A DNA stretch of 64,000 bases from the NCBI RefSeq assembly GCF_001832905.1, contig NZ_MKIR01000023.1, positions 1 through 64,000 of the forward strand. Reading direction: 5' to 3'. Both the position numbers and the translations under genes were made by a program. The stretch comes from Floricoccus tropicus. GTDB taxonomy: Bacteria; Bacillota; Bacilli; Lactobacillales; Streptococcaceae. Shown one piece after another: positions 8,852 through 17,686 of the stretch. The first letter of the stretch is position 1. The number at the start of each line of letters is the position of its first letter. The notes below the pieces were generated by a model. That model worked only from the letters and a program-made list of their open reading frames with translations, searched no databases and was not told the origin of the DNA.

Positions 8852-9352
8852 TTAGATAATCTTGGTTAATAATTTTTCCACTACTTGATTTACTGAATTA
8901 TTTGTTACATCAATTTTTTCTGATGAAACTTGGTTATAGTTTTTTATACGGGCTATTGATTCTTCAATTGAATTCTCATTTCTTAAGCCAAGGGATACAT
9001 CTTTTAGAATATTTTCTCTTAATTTATTTTCATTAGATATTAAGGAAAATGAATAGAATTGAGTTTTTGAGATGTTAAGTTCAGATAATACCTCGTTTAT
9101 AATTTCCTGCCTATCCATGACCCAACAAAAGATTACATATTCAAAATCAGGATTTTCGAGGAATGAATTCAATAGAAATTGGATATTTTTTACAACCATT
9201 TTCTTATTAGCTTTGTTATAGTTTGCTGGATTCATCATCCAACACCAATCACCATCTAGAAAGACGGATTTGTCTAACTTTTTCATTAATTCTGTGGAAA
9301 CTGTGGTCTTGCCTATGCCCATTGGTCCACCTATAAAAATTAACTTTTTCAT
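8852..9352 (-). CDS. P-loop kinase-like protein
   Basis: 166 residues. The Walker A motif GGPMGIGKTTVS is at residues 8-19 and a DGDWCWMM substrate-region motif follows at about residue 34. The size and layout fit small AAA_33/shikimate- or gluconate-kinase-like enzymes that phosphorylate small molecules. The substrate is unknown. First gene of the three-gene minus-strand cluster ending with the HAD protein. Confidence 0.75.
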   Translation of the reverse strand: MKKLIFIGGPMGIGKTTVSTELMKKLDKSVFLDGDWCWMMNPANYNKANKKMVVKNIQFLLNSFLENPDFEYVIFCWVMDRQEIINEVLSELNISKTQFYSFSLISNENKLRENILKDVSLGLRNENSIEESIARIKNYNQVSSEKIDVTNNSVNQVVEKLLTKII

Positions 9353-9389
9353 ATTATCACCATTATTTTTTATTATAATTGTATTATAT

Positions 9390-9422
9390 CAAAAAAAGCC
9401 ATTCTAAGTTGAACGACTTTTT
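9390..9422 (-). terminator. Terminator after the CadD-type gene
   Basis: On the minus strand a 9-bp stem AAGTCGTTC/GAATGGCTT (with wobble pairs) is followed by TTTTTTT. Confidence 0.75.
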
Positions 9423-9428
9423 GAATTT

Positions 9429-10040
9429 CTATAATAATCCACTACTTACAATAATATAAATTCCAAGTCCGATTAATGTTAATGGTATAAAGATATGTCC
9501 ATATTTGTTTAAGACATTTTTAACGGCTGGAATATTAGCAAATTTGTCACCCAAGAAGCACCAGATGCCTATCATAAGAATAAATACTATTACGTTTAAA
9601 CTAATCTGACTTGATGACTCTTGGCTAAATATAGGAACATATACTCCAATATTATCTGCTCCACTCGCAATAGTAATCAAAGCAATTGATATAATGGGAA
9701 ACTTCCCCATCTTAGAAAGAGAATTTTTACTTTTCTGGCTTTTACTATTCCCTTTATTTTCTTTCTTCTCTTTATCCTCTTTATAGCTATCCCATATGGT
9801 CCTCACGCCTAAAAATATAGGAATTAACCCTAAGATACCTATATATTTTTGAGGAAAAGATTTTAAACCATTTACAATCAAAATACTAACTAAAAGTAAT
9901 GCTATTAATCCAATATACTGACCAATAACTATGTCTTTTTTCTTCAAAGAACTTCCGACTGAAAACAAGAGCATAACTAGAAATAAATCGTCCAAATTTG
10001 TAGCAACGAAAGATAAAATACCTGTAATAATTGTTGACAT
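9429..10040 (-). CDS. cadD: CadD-family cadmium resistance transporter
   Basis: 203 residues with six predicted membrane helices. It starts ITGILSFVATNLDDLFLVMLLFS, typical of CadD/LysE-superfamily exporters, with the internal repeat ASGADNIGVYVPIF in the second half. The central cytosolic loop is very Lys/Ser-rich (about residues 90-115). It should export Cd2+ or related cations across the membrane. No ArsR-type regulator is adjacent. A 17-bp palindrome lies over the predicted transcription start, so control by a regulator encoded elsewhere is likely. Confidence 0.88.
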   Translation of the reverse strand: MSTIITGILSFVATNLDDLFLVMLLFSVGSSLKKKDIVIGQYIGLIALLLVSILIVNGLKSFPQKYIGILGLIPIFLGVRTIWDSYKEDKEKKENKGNSKSQKSKNSLSKMGKFPIISIALITIASGADNIGVYVPIFSQESSSQISLNVIVFILMIGIWCFLGDKFANIPAVKNVLNKYGHIFIPLTLIGLGIYIIVSSGLL

Positions 10041-10053
10041 ATTTCTACCTCCT

Positions 10054-10079
10054 ACAATATTAAATATTGTTTAATTCTA
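10054..10079 (-). promoter_or_regulatory. cadD promoter -10 and palindromic operator candidate
   Basis: The palindrome ACAATATTAAATATTGT lies at 10054-10070, just upstream of the AGGAGGT ribosome site. A minus-strand TAGAAT -10 element sits at 10074-10079. The palindrome therefore covers the predicted transcript start, the usual place for a repressor operator. The identity of the regulator is unknown. Confidence 0.5.
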
Positions 10080-10170
10080 GCATAGTATATGTGTTATTGC
10101 TAATATTTATAGATATGTAGAACATAATTAAACTTAGTTGTTTGTAAAAAAATAAGTTATTGAGTTACAT

Positions 10171-10575
10171 TTATTTTATTTTATCATCTGCTTCTACGTT
10201 ACCCAAATTATTTTCTTTCTCATCATGTTTTTTGTGGTGATGATGACCATGATGCTTTTTATTATATATATATGATTTTGCGACTGTTGTAATGAACATT
10301 GACATAAGCCCTAATCCTACTATTACATAAACCATTGTAAATATTTTACCAAGTGTTGTTGCTGGTGCATAATTACCATAGCCTATTGTAGTCAGTGTCA
10401 TGAATGAAAAATACAATGAATCAATTACTGAGAATTTCTCAACTGTTGAATAAAAAATTGTTCCACTAAGTAAGGTTATTGAAATCATAAAGAGCAACGC
10501 TCTTGTTTCTTCCTTTTTCCAAATAACAATAAAGGAATCGATAACTTTTTTAGATGCAATTATTAATGATAGCAT
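10171..10575 (-). CDS. Two-TM potassium channel with histidine-rich tail
   Basis: 134 residues. TM1 spans about 25-43, a pore loop carries the selectivity filter TTIGYG near residue 65, and TM2 spans about 77-98. This is the minimal KcsA-like Ion_trans_2 layout and would act as a tetramer in the membrane. The cytosolic tail has no RCK domain; it carries a histidine cluster (KKHHGHHHHKKHDEK) and a charged end. The tail might sense pH or metal, which is of interest next to the cadmium exporter, but that is speculation. Confidence 0.88.
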   Translation of the reverse strand: MLSLIIASKKVIDSFIVIWKKEETRALLFMISITLLSGTIFYSTVEKFSVIDSLYFSFMTLTTIGYGNYAPATTLGKIFTMVYVIVGLGLMSMFITTVAKSYIYNKKHHGHHHHKKHDEKENNLGNVEADDKIK

Positions 10576-10634
10576 TTTTACTCCTTTTAAAATGAACTAT
10601 GTATATTCTAACAAATTAATAAATCATTTAAAAT

Positions 10635-10669
10635 AGCAAAAAAGCTCCAACACATAATATGTTAGAGCT
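10635..10669 (-). terminator. Terminator after the MazG-like gene
   Basis: On the minus strand a 10-bp stem AGCTCTAACA/TGTTGGAGCT is followed by TTTTTTGC, just after the stop of the gene ending at 10685. Confidence 0.8.
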
Positions 10670-10684
10670 AAATTGAAAATTTAT

Positions 10685-11272
10685 TTATTCTTCTACTTTT
10701 ATTTCACCTGATAAATATCCCAACAATGAATAAATATCATCCTCAGTCATTACAAGTGAACGAGATTCTTTAGCATTTACTACTGCCAGGACATAAATGC
10801 CCTTGTTTCTCTCAAATAAACTTGTAGTATTTTCAGGGTCAATTTTCCCTAATGCATCAACAAGTTCATCACGACTTGTATATGTTTCAATACTTTCAAA
10901 AATGTTTTTTTCTTTTAATTGACCTACGATATTTTCAACTTTTTTAATAATATTTTTTTCAGTTTTCCAATATATTCCATCTTCAAATGAACCTTTTAGT
11001 ATTCTTTTTGCATCTTTTACATCATATAGTTCTTCTGTTGAAACATTATATGTTTTCAATAGACTTTCTAGTACTTCAATTAAATCAGCTGCTTCTTCTG
11101 TCTTAGCAGATGGTGTTTCAGCACTCATAAATTCTGAAAATTCTTCAATTACTTTTTCTCTAAGAGCAAATTGTAAATCTTCTCCTTGTAACTTATCAAA
11201 CTCAGCTTCCGGATTGCTTGATTTAATTTTTTCTTGTAAATTATCTCTTACTAATTTTCCAGTTTGTCCCAT
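10685..11272 (-). CDS. MazG/HisE-like nucleotide pyrophosphohydrolase
   Basis: 195 residues. The N-terminal half (KLVRDNLQEKI, then KVIEEFSEFM and EEAADLIEVLESLL) has the acidic helices of all-alpha NTP pyrophosphohydrolases that bind Mg2+ and hydrolyse NTPs to NMP. The C-terminal ~95 residues (from about 100) are an extension I cannot assign. It is probably a house-cleaning enzyme for abnormal nucleotides. Single gene with its own terminator. Confidence 0.75.
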   Translation of the reverse strand: MGQTGKLVRDNLQEKIKSSNPEAEFDKLQGEDLQFALREKVIEEFSEFMSAETPSAKTEEAADLIEVLESLLKTYNVSTEELYDVKDAKRILKGSFEDGIYWKTEKNIIKKVENIVGQLKEKNIFESIETYTSRDELVDALGKIDPENTTSLFERNKGIYVLAVVNAKESRSLVMTEDDIYSLLGYLSGEIKVEE

Positions 11273-11357
11273 ATGTCTGTACTCCTTTGCTTAATAGCAC
11301 TATTCTACTATTTTTTTCTTAAATTGTTAATTATAAGATAATATTGCCGAATTTTTC

Positions 11358-12128
11358 TTAACTTCTCAACCCTTTACCTTTGTTGATTAAATACCAGACA
11401 ATTGAATATAGGACGATAATAAACACTACTAATATCGACATTGACATAAGTACTGGAACATCTGTTTTTCCTAAGAAACCATATCTAAAGCCTGAAATCA
11501 TATAGACGATTGGATTTATTTTTGATACTCCTTGCCAGAACGGTGGAAGCATTGAGATGGCGTAGAAGACTCCTCCAAGGTATGTAAGAGGTTGCAAAAC
11601 AAATGTCGGCACGATTGAAACATCGTCGTATGATTTGGCGAATACTCCGTTTAATAGCCCTGCAAGTGAGAAGAGAACTGTTGTCATTAGGATTGTGATA
11701 ACAACGATAAACCATGAATGGACGTGTAGGGGAACGAATAAAAGTGAAACAATTGTAACAAGTGTTCCAACAATGATTCCACGTCCTACTCCACCTGCAA
11801 TGAATCCTAAAATTATTACATTTGTTGGCACTGGAGCAACTAGCAACTCTTCGATATTTTTTTGGAATTTTTGCGAGAAGAATGATGACGATACATTAGC
11901 ATATGAGCTGGTGATTGCTGACATCATGATAAGGCCAGGCACAATGAATTCCATATATGAGAATCCACCCATGTCGCCGATACGTCCGCCAATCATCTTA
12001 CCGAAAATGATGAAGTAAAGAGATGTTGTGATTACAGATGGTACGAGTGTTTGTACCCAAATACGCATGTAACGATTTGTTTCTTTAATTGCTAAACTTT
12101 TTAAGGCCGTAAAATATAAATTAAACAT
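11358..12128 (-). CDS. ABC-2 type exporter permease
   Basis: 256 residues, with an N-terminal IKETNRYMRIWVQTLVPSVI elbow helix and five or six further membrane helices, as in ABC-2 exporters of the YadH type. The ATG at 12128 (GGAGGAAGAAA upstream, 8-base overlap with the ATPase stop region) is preferred over the in-frame ATG seven codons earlier. It forms the membrane part of an exporter with the preceding gene. The substrate is unknown (drug, polysaccharide and lipid are all possible). Confidence 0.88.
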   Translation of the reverse strand: MFNLYFTALKSLAIKETNRYMRIWVQTLVPSVITTSLYFIIFGKMIGGRIGDMGGFSYMEFIVPGLIMMSAITSSYANVSSSFFSQKFQKNIEELLVAPVPTNVIILGFIAGGVGRGIIVGTLVTIVSLLFVPLHVHSWFIVVITILMTTVLFSLAGLLNGVFAKSYDDVSIVPTFVLQPLTYLGGVFYAISMLPPFWQGVSKINPIVYMISGFRYGFLGKTDVPVLMSMSILVVFIIVLYSIVWYLINKGKGLRS

Positions 12129-13056
12129 TTTCTTCCTCCACTTCTTCATTTTCTTCAGTAATTTTAAGGAAGAGTTCTTCTAAACGATTTGATTTGTTAC
12201 GCATTGACACTACTTCAACTCCTTGTTGATTTAGTTGCTCAAATACATTATTTAGACCTTGATTTCGCTCAACCTCTACCTCAAGTGTTAAGTCATCTTC
12301 AAAAGATATATTATAACCTTTAATTTCAGCCTTAGGTGAACCGATAGCTAGGTCTAAAATAAATGTTTCAAATTGGAGTTTTGAAAGCAGTGATTTCATA
12401 CTTGTATTTTCAATTAGTTGTCCATTTTGGATTATACCAATATTACGACAAAGCATCTCTGCTTCTTCCAGATAGTGGGTAGTAAGAATGATTGTTGTAC
12501 CATTAGCATTCAGCTCTCTTAAGAAGTCCCACATCTCACGTCTAAGCTCGATATCAACTCCTGCTGTTGGTTCATCAAGAATCAACAAACGTGGCTCATG
12601 CATCAAAGCACGCGCAATCATCAATCTTCTCTTCATACCACCAGAAAGCATACCAGCCTTTTCATTTCTTTTATCCCAAAGGTTTGACTGTTTCAAATAC
12701 TTCTCGCTACGCTTAATTGCTTCCTTACGAGGAACACCGTAGTAGCCAGCTTGGTTGACCACAATCTGTTGAACAGTTTCAAACGGATTGAAGTTAAATT
12801 CCTGTGGAACAAGTCCAATCTGTTGCTTAGCCTTAACCAAGTCCTTGTCAATATCATAGCCAAAAACCTTAACAGTTCCAGACGTCTTATTCACTAATGA
12901 TGTTACTATACCAATAGTTGTTGATTTACCAGCGCCATTTGGCCCTAATAAAGCATAAAAATCACCCTCATCAACAGTCAAATCAAGCCCTTTTAAAGCA
13001 ACTTTACCTGTTGAATAGGTCTTTTTTAAATCTCTTATCTCAAGAGCAAAAGTCAT
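12121..13056 (-). CDS. ABC transporter ATP-binding protein
   Basis: 311 residues. Walker A GPNGAGKST is near residue 39, the Q-loop is in GLVPQEFNF, the signature is LSGGMKRR, Walker B is LLILDEPTAGVD, and the switch histidine is in LTTHYLEEAE. The ~80-residue C-terminal extension is common in ABC-2 exporter ATPases. It is the first gene of the two-gene export operon, overlapping the permease gene by 8 bases, and has a good promoter upstream. Confidence 0.92.
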   Translation of the reverse strand: MTFALEIRDLKKTYSTGKVALKGLDLTVDEGDFYALLGPNGAGKSTTIGIVTSLVNKTSGTVKVFGYDIDKDLVKAKQQIGLVPQEFNFNPFETVQQIVVNQAGYYGVPRKEAIKRSEKYLKQSNLWDKRNEKAGMLSGGMKRRLMIARALMHEPRLLILDEPTAGVDIELRREMWDFLRELNANGTTIILTTHYLEEAEMLCRNIGIIQNGQLIENTSMKSLLSKLQFETFILDLAIGSPKAEIKGYNISFEDDLTLEVEVERNQGLNNVFEQLNQQGVEVVSMRNKSNRLEELFLKITEENEEVEEENV

Positions 13057-13123
13057 TTTGGATACTCCTTTTCAAAATAAAATAACAGTTAATATTTGTT
13101 CATTGTAAAAAACTCACTTAAAT

Positions 13124-13152
13124 ATACTATTCTCATTCACTGTTTTTGTCAA
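13124..13152 (-). promoter_or_regulatory. Promoter of the ABC exporter operon
   Basis: On the minus strand TTGACA (13147-13152), a 17-base spacer and TAGTAT (13124-13129), about 65 bases before the ATPase start. Confidence 0.7.
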
Positions 13153-13255
13153 ATATCTAATACTTTTATAAACACTTAAGAGTAAGAATAAAAAAATATA
13201 AAATAAATTTCTATTCTTCCCAATAAAGATTATTAAAAAATTACATCTTTAATAT

Positions 13256-13284
13256 TTGACTAAGATAATATATAAGCATAGAAT
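13256..13284 (+). promoter_or_regulatory. Promoter of the 48-residue charged protein
   Basis: TTGACT at 13256-13261, a 17-base spacer and TAGAAT at 13279-13284, about 30 bases before the ATG. Confidence 0.65.
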
Positions 13285-13316
13285 TACAGATATAAAGAAT
13301 AAATGAGGTGATTATC

Positions 13317-13463
13317 ATGGAAAAGAAACATGAATTTGAAGCAGTTGACGCACGCGAAGTTGAAACAAAAAAACGTAAAGAAGAACGCTTAGAAAAACAA
13401 TCTAAATTTGATCTAAATTCAAAAGAAGAACGCGAACACAAAGCACAAGGTAATAGAAAATAA
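13317..13463 (+). CDS. Small highly charged protein, 48 residues
   Basis: Starts MEKKHEFEAVDAREVE and continues with alternating Lys/Arg/Glu to KAQGNRK. More than half the residues are charged, so it is likely to be one long helix or disordered. GAGGTG precedes the ATG. It has its own promoter and a strong terminator, so it is very probably expressed, and codon use (many GAA/AAA/CGC) looks like a real gene. No family is recognised; a cytosolic stress or ribosome-associated role is only a guess. Confidence 0.65.
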   Translation: MEKKHEFEAVDAREVETKKRKEERLEKQSKFDLNSKEEREHKAQGNRK

Positions 13464-13468
13464 TTAAT

Positions 13469-13507
13469 AAAGCCTTACAAAACTTCAAATTTTGTAAGGC
13501 TTTTTAT
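13469..13507. terminator. Bidirectional terminator
   Basis: A 14-bp perfect stem AAAGCCTTACAAAA/TTTTGTAAGGCTTT with TTTTTAT on the plus side. It separates the small charged protein from the convergent aldehyde dehydrogenase gene. Confidence 0.9.
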
Positions 13508-13517
13508 ATGATTATTT

Positions 13518-14870
13518 TTATTTATAAGGAGGATAAAAAGGTTCAAAAGATGTATCAGTTGGTAAATTCAAGACTGATTTCTTATGAGTAAACTCGTCAA
13601 AACTAAACTTACCATGATATTGACCTAATCCAGAATTTCCAACACCTGCAAATGGCATCTCTAAATTTAAGGCGTGTGCAATCGCTCCATTGATTACTCC
13701 TCCACCAAAAGATACTTGAGATATTACTTTTTTTTGAACTTCTTTATCCTTAGTATATAAATATAAAGCTAATGGCTTTTCATTAACATTCAAAGGTTTA
13801 ATTACATGCTCTTCAAGCATATTGCCGTTAAAGTCAATAATAGGAATTATGGGACCAAATAATTCTTGTGACATTAGCGAATCGCTCCAATCAACATTTT
13901 CAACTATTGTTGGAGATATTTTTAATTCTTTTTCATTAAATTCACCACCGAAAACAATATTGCCGTTAGAATTATCTAATAGATCTTTAAGTCTATCAAA
14001 AGACTTTTTATTGACTATCTTACAATAATCACTTGAACTTATCGGATCATTTCCATAGAAATTAATTATTTCTTTTTCCAATTCTTTGATAAACTCTTTT
14101 TTTATTTCAGCGTCAATCAAAATATAGTCAGTCGCAACACATGTCTGTCCTGAATTAATAAGTTTTGACCATAATATTTTTTTTGCTGCTTCATTTATAT
14201 TTGTATCTTTAATTACTATTGCAGGACTTTTACCACCTAGTTCTAAAGTGATTGGTGTTAAATTTTTACTTGCTTCACTCATGATAATTTTTGCTACTCT
14301 AGGACTGCCCGTAAAGAAAATATAATCTAATTTTTCACTTAATAATTCAGTAGTTTCCTCTTGTCCACCTTCAACAAGAGCAATATATTTTTTTTCGAAG
14401 GTTTCAGAAATCAAATTATCAATAACTTTAGAAGTCTCTGGAGCTAACTCTGAAGGTTTTACAATTGCAGTGTTTCCAGTCATTATTGCATCAATTAAAG
14501 GAAGCATGGTTAGCATTATTGGATAGTTATAAGGTGCAATTATAAGCATCACACCGTATGGTTCAGAATATATGGTACTAGTTGAATTTGGAAAAATATT
14601 ACTACTATCCATAACGTTTAAAGTCATCCAATCTTTCAGATTTTCACGAACATAAGATAAATAGTTTAAGGCAAATCCAGTTTCAAAAATTTCAACCTCA
14701 GCTTGAGGTTTATTTAAGTCCTTCATTAATGCTTCATCAATAGATGAACTATATCTTTTTATTGCCTCTTCTAGTTTATTAAGTTGTTCAATCCTATAGT
14801 CATAAGATTTGGTTTGGTTAGAAAGAAAGAATTTCCGTTGTTCATCGACTAAATTTTGATACTTACCCAT
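13518..14870 (-). CDS. NAD(P)-dependent aldehyde dehydrogenase
   Basis: 450 residues, the short form without the usual N-terminal ~40-residue extension, like class 3/YwdH-type enzymes. The cofactor-binding VKPSELAPETS, FFTGSPRVAK, catalytic Glu in ELGGKSP and catalytic Cys in NSGQTCVATD are all present. It oxidises aldehydes to acids in the cytosol; a fatty or aromatic aldehyde is likely from the subfamily. Monocistronic, ending at the shared terminator. Confidence 0.93.
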   Translation of the reverse strand: MGKYQNLVDEQRKFFLSNQTKSYDYRIEQLNKLEEAIKRYSSSIDEALMKDLNKPQAEVEIFETGFALNYLSYVRENLKDWMTLNVMDSSNIFPNSTSTIYSEPYGVMLIIAPYNYPIMLTMLPLIDAIMTGNTAIVKPSELAPETSKVIDNLISETFEKKYIALVEGGQEETTELLSEKLDYIFFTGSPRVAKIIMSEASKNLTPITLELGGKSPAIVIKDTNINEAAKKILWSKLINSGQTCVATDYILIDAEIKKEFIKELEKEIINFYGNDPISSSDYCKIVNKKSFDRLKDLLDNSNGNIVFGGEFNEKELKISPTIVENVDWSDSLMSQELFGPIIPIIDFNGNMLEEHVIKPLNVNEKPLALYLYTKDKEVQKKVISQVSFGGGVINGAIAHALNLEMPFAGVGNSGLGQYHGKFSFDEFTHKKSVLNLPTDTSFEPFYPPYK

Positions 14871-14984
14871 GTTTTTTCTCCTTAAATTTTAATTCAATTA
14901 TATAATACTCTAAGATTAATTATATATCAAAATATATGAGAAATTACCTTAATATTAAAAAATTTTATTTATTTATTAATCAGT

Positions 14985-15626
14985 CTAAATAATTAATAAA
15001 TAAGTATATTCTTCAATTAGTTCATCTATATCATAATTTTCAAGTTCTTCTTCATCAGTGATAAGATAATGTCCCTCATTTAAAAGTGATGCTTTTTGCT
15101 CGCCTTGAATATTAAATAAATTTAATTTCTTATTTTCTTTATCAAATTGAAATCTCACAGATGATTGATTTTTTGGTCTTCCAACAACTAAATAATCCTT
15201 GCAAATCAACTTGGCACCCCATTTTTTATATAATTCAAGAGTTGCGTCAGATTTTCTTGTAAAAATTGATAATGCTTCGACATTTTTTTCAATCAATTTA
15301 TTTCGGGCGACTTCAAATAATTTTTTAGCAATGCCCTTTTTTTGAAAATCTGGATGTACTGCTAAATTGGTAAAATATGCCACGGAGTCTCCTTGATAAT
15401 ACATGTAATTTCTACTTGCATCCTCATTATAAATTCCAATATCTAGAATACCCACAATTTGTCCATCAATGACTGCTACAAGCTCAATACTATCTTTGTA
15501 TATTTCAGGATTAAACCTTGTTTTACTAGTTTCCATATCATCAAAAAACGGAGAAAAGAGATAGCTCAACGCCTTTGTGTAGACCCATTCTTTTTCATCT
15601 GTATCTGAATAACTTCTAATTTCCAT
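14985..15626 (-). CDS. GNAT family acetyltransferase
   Basis: 213 residues. A GNAT core spans about 1-150 with the acetyl-CoA motif VHPDFQKKGIAKKLFEVAR and ELYKKWGAKLICKDY. A C-terminal ~60-residue extension (VRFQFDKENKKLNLFN...) is not part of the standard fold. Substrate unknown. AAGGAG lies upstream of the ATG with a long spacer of about 12 bases. Confidence 0.8.
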   Translation of the reverse strand: MEIRSYSDTDEKEWVYTKALSYLFSPFFDDMETSKTRFNPEIYKDSIELVAVIDGQIVGILDIGIYNEDASRNYMYYQGDSVAYFTNLAVHPDFQKKGIAKKLFEVARNKLIEKNVEALSIFTRKSDATLELYKKWGAKLICKDYLVVGRPKNQSSVRFQFDKENKKLNLFNIQGEQKASLLNEGHYLITDEEELENYDIDELIEEYTYLLII

Positions 15627-15701
15627 GTATTTATTTACTCCTTTATAATTATGGTTGATAAATATTTAACTATAAATTCATATTCTTAAATCAAATATTA
15701 T

Positions 15702-16369
15702 TTATTTTTACTAAAAAATATTTCAGCCCAAGCTTCTTCAAATCCACATCTTATTGCAACATTTCAGGAAACTCAAGATGTGCTTTAGCTGTAATTGATT
15801 TCACTAATTTAGTTGCATATCCTTTTCCTTGATACTCTAGTAAGACACTTATTCCAATTTCAAGAGTATATTTTCCACTTTGATTTATACCTGCCATGGC
15901 TACTACTTTATTGTTTGATAGAATCGCTGCTCCTAATAAATCAGGATATTCTTCAGCAAAGCAAAAACATTCTTTGAAGTCATTATTGCCTTTAAAGTTT
16001 AAAATATCATCTTTAGATAGAAACTTAACATCATCTTCTATTGGAAAGTATGATTTTAGGTGTGTAAAAAGAAGCATAATTTGAAATCTTACAATCATAT
16101 TTATTGAGTATTTTTTCTAACTCTTTTAAATTCGATACTTCACCAAACCACTTAGCTTGACACTTCTCATACTTCAACTTTAAATCTTTTACTAAATTTT
16201 GATTATCAACTCTACAAATTAATTTCCCAGAATAAACAACAATATTACCAACATCTTGAGTAAAAAACCTTCCACCTAGTTATTTTTCTTTACATACAAA
16301 AATATGATTGTTATCAATTATATCAATACCAAAGTCAGTTAAAAACTGTTTTTCTAAAATGTGATTCAT
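15702..16369 (-). pseudogene. Decayed GNAT acetyltransferase gene
   Basis: A reading frame starts at 16369 after TAGGAGAATTT (MNHILEKQFLTDFGIDI...) and hits an in-frame TAA after 29 codons. It continues in the same frame (GGRFFTQDVGNIVVYSG...) to about 16050, then shifts frame to YFPIEDDVKFLSKDD and the acetyl-CoA motif LLEYQGKGYATKLV. It loses part of the GNAT C-terminus around 15750 and ends in yet another frame (AIRCGFEEAWAEIFFSK). One stop, at least two frameshifts and probably a small deletion make this a pseudogene. Remaining open frames are fragments. Confidence 0.8.
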
Positions 16370-16503
16370 AAATTCTCCTATTATTTATGATAAATATGAA
16401 TGAAACTTCATAGTAGAAATTATTCAATCAAATATCATTTGAGCAATAAGTTTACTTTATATTTTTATATTATATTTTTATTAAAAGTATATCATTTTTT
16501 CAG

Positions 16504-16536
16504 AAAAAAAATCTCAAGAATTAACTTAAGATTTTA
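16504..16536 (-). terminator. Terminator of the EAL/GGDEF operon
   Basis: On the minus strand a 9-bp stem AATCTTAAG/CTTGAGATT is followed by TTTTTTT. It overlaps the last codons of the diguanylate cyclase gene. Confidence 0.8.
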
Positions 16537-17686
16537 TCTTATTTAAAAATTCAAATTTATTAAGTGATTCGAATACTTCCTCATATATGTATATTCTATC
16601 TCGTCCATCTTCTTTTGCTTTATAAAGTGTCTTATCGGCAAGTTCAACTGCTAAGTTAACACCGTTAAATGTTTTTTCTCTTATTCTCTTTATTCCCGCA
16701 GAAAAAGTTACCTTATAATCTGGTGTCTCTTCTTCCTCGTAATATGTCTTTAAATCAACCTCCAATGATATGAGAAAGTTTTTAACTTCTTGAGATCTTT
16801 TATTTAAAAAGACAATTACAAATTCTTCACCACCAAATCTAAATATTCTATACTCGGATTCCTGGAGAAACATTTTCATTGTATCTTGCATTATTTGTGA
16901 AAAAGTTGCTAGTACCCTATTTCCCTCTAAGTGTCCATAACGATCGTTAAACTTTTTAAAGTTATCTAAATCAAGAATAGAAACGGTATAGTCAGCGTAA
17001 TCTTTAGATACAAACTCACTGTATTCTTCAAAAGCAGTAAAATTATATGTTCCAGTTAATTTATCAATTTGACCGTTCTTTAATGCTGTATTGATTTCAT
17101 CCATCTGTCTCTCTTGTAATCTGAAAAACCTTTCAAAAAAATAAATAATTATTATAGAACCAAGAAATACAAGAATTTCAACAGTAAATGCAGTTTTAAA
17201 ATCCTCTAAATTATAAACAAAGAAATCACATATGATCGTAATAATCGTCTCGACAGTAAGGATTAGAAGTATTTTTACATCTCTGTTTGGAATTTTTGAA
17301 TTTTCTATGAAAGTTGAAGCAAATAATAATACAACTCCTATTATATACAGTTTTATATCAAGCTTTATTACTACATCATTATTGATTAAAAAATATGCAA
17401 ATACTAGTGTAGGTGTAGCAATAAAAAGTAATTTACCTTTTTGCTTGGAAATATAATGACTTATAAATATAGCAAGTGTGTACTCATAACAATAGAAACC
17501 TAATGATACCGTGGTGAATGAAAGAGTAAAGTATAAATATATTGCATAAATGACCAACAATATAAAGTATCTATGATACATTCTCACATTTGATAATCTA
17601 AAATTCTTAATGATCGCATCATAAGATATAAGTAAACTAGTTATGACAGTTGGCATTAAGCAAAATATTACTGAGAGTTGCCACAT
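16526..17686 (-). CDS. Membrane diguanylate cyclase (GGDEF)
   Basis: 386 residues. Six or so membrane helices occupy residues 1-190. A short linker leads to a GGDEF domain with LDLDNFKKFNDRYGH (metal Asp near 239-241) and the active-site motif GGEEF at 285-289. The RxxD inhibitory site is absent (the matching residues are ESEY), so product inhibition through that site is not expected. The family makes cyclic di-GMP from two GTP. It starts within the last codons of the EAL gene (19-base overlap), so the two are probably coupled. Confidence 0.9.
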   Translation of the reverse strand: MWQLSVIFCLMPTVITSLLISYDAIIKNFRLSNVRMYHRYFILLVIYAIYLYFTLSFTTVSLGFYCYEYTLAIFISHYISKQKGKLLFIATPTLVFAYFLINNDVVIKLDIKLYIIGVVLLFASTFIENSKIPNRDVKILLILTVETIITIICDFFVYNLEDFKTAFTVEILVFLGSIIIIYFFERFFRLQERQMDEINTALKNGQIDKLTGTYNFTAFEEYSEFVSKDYADYTVSILDLDNFKKFNDRYGHLEGNRVLATFSQIMQDTMKMFLQESEYRIFRFGGEEFVIVFLNKRSQEVKNFLISLEVDLKTYYEEEETPDYKVTFSAGIKRIREKTFNGVNLAVELADKTLYKAKEDGRDRIYIYEEVFESLNKFEFLNKIKS

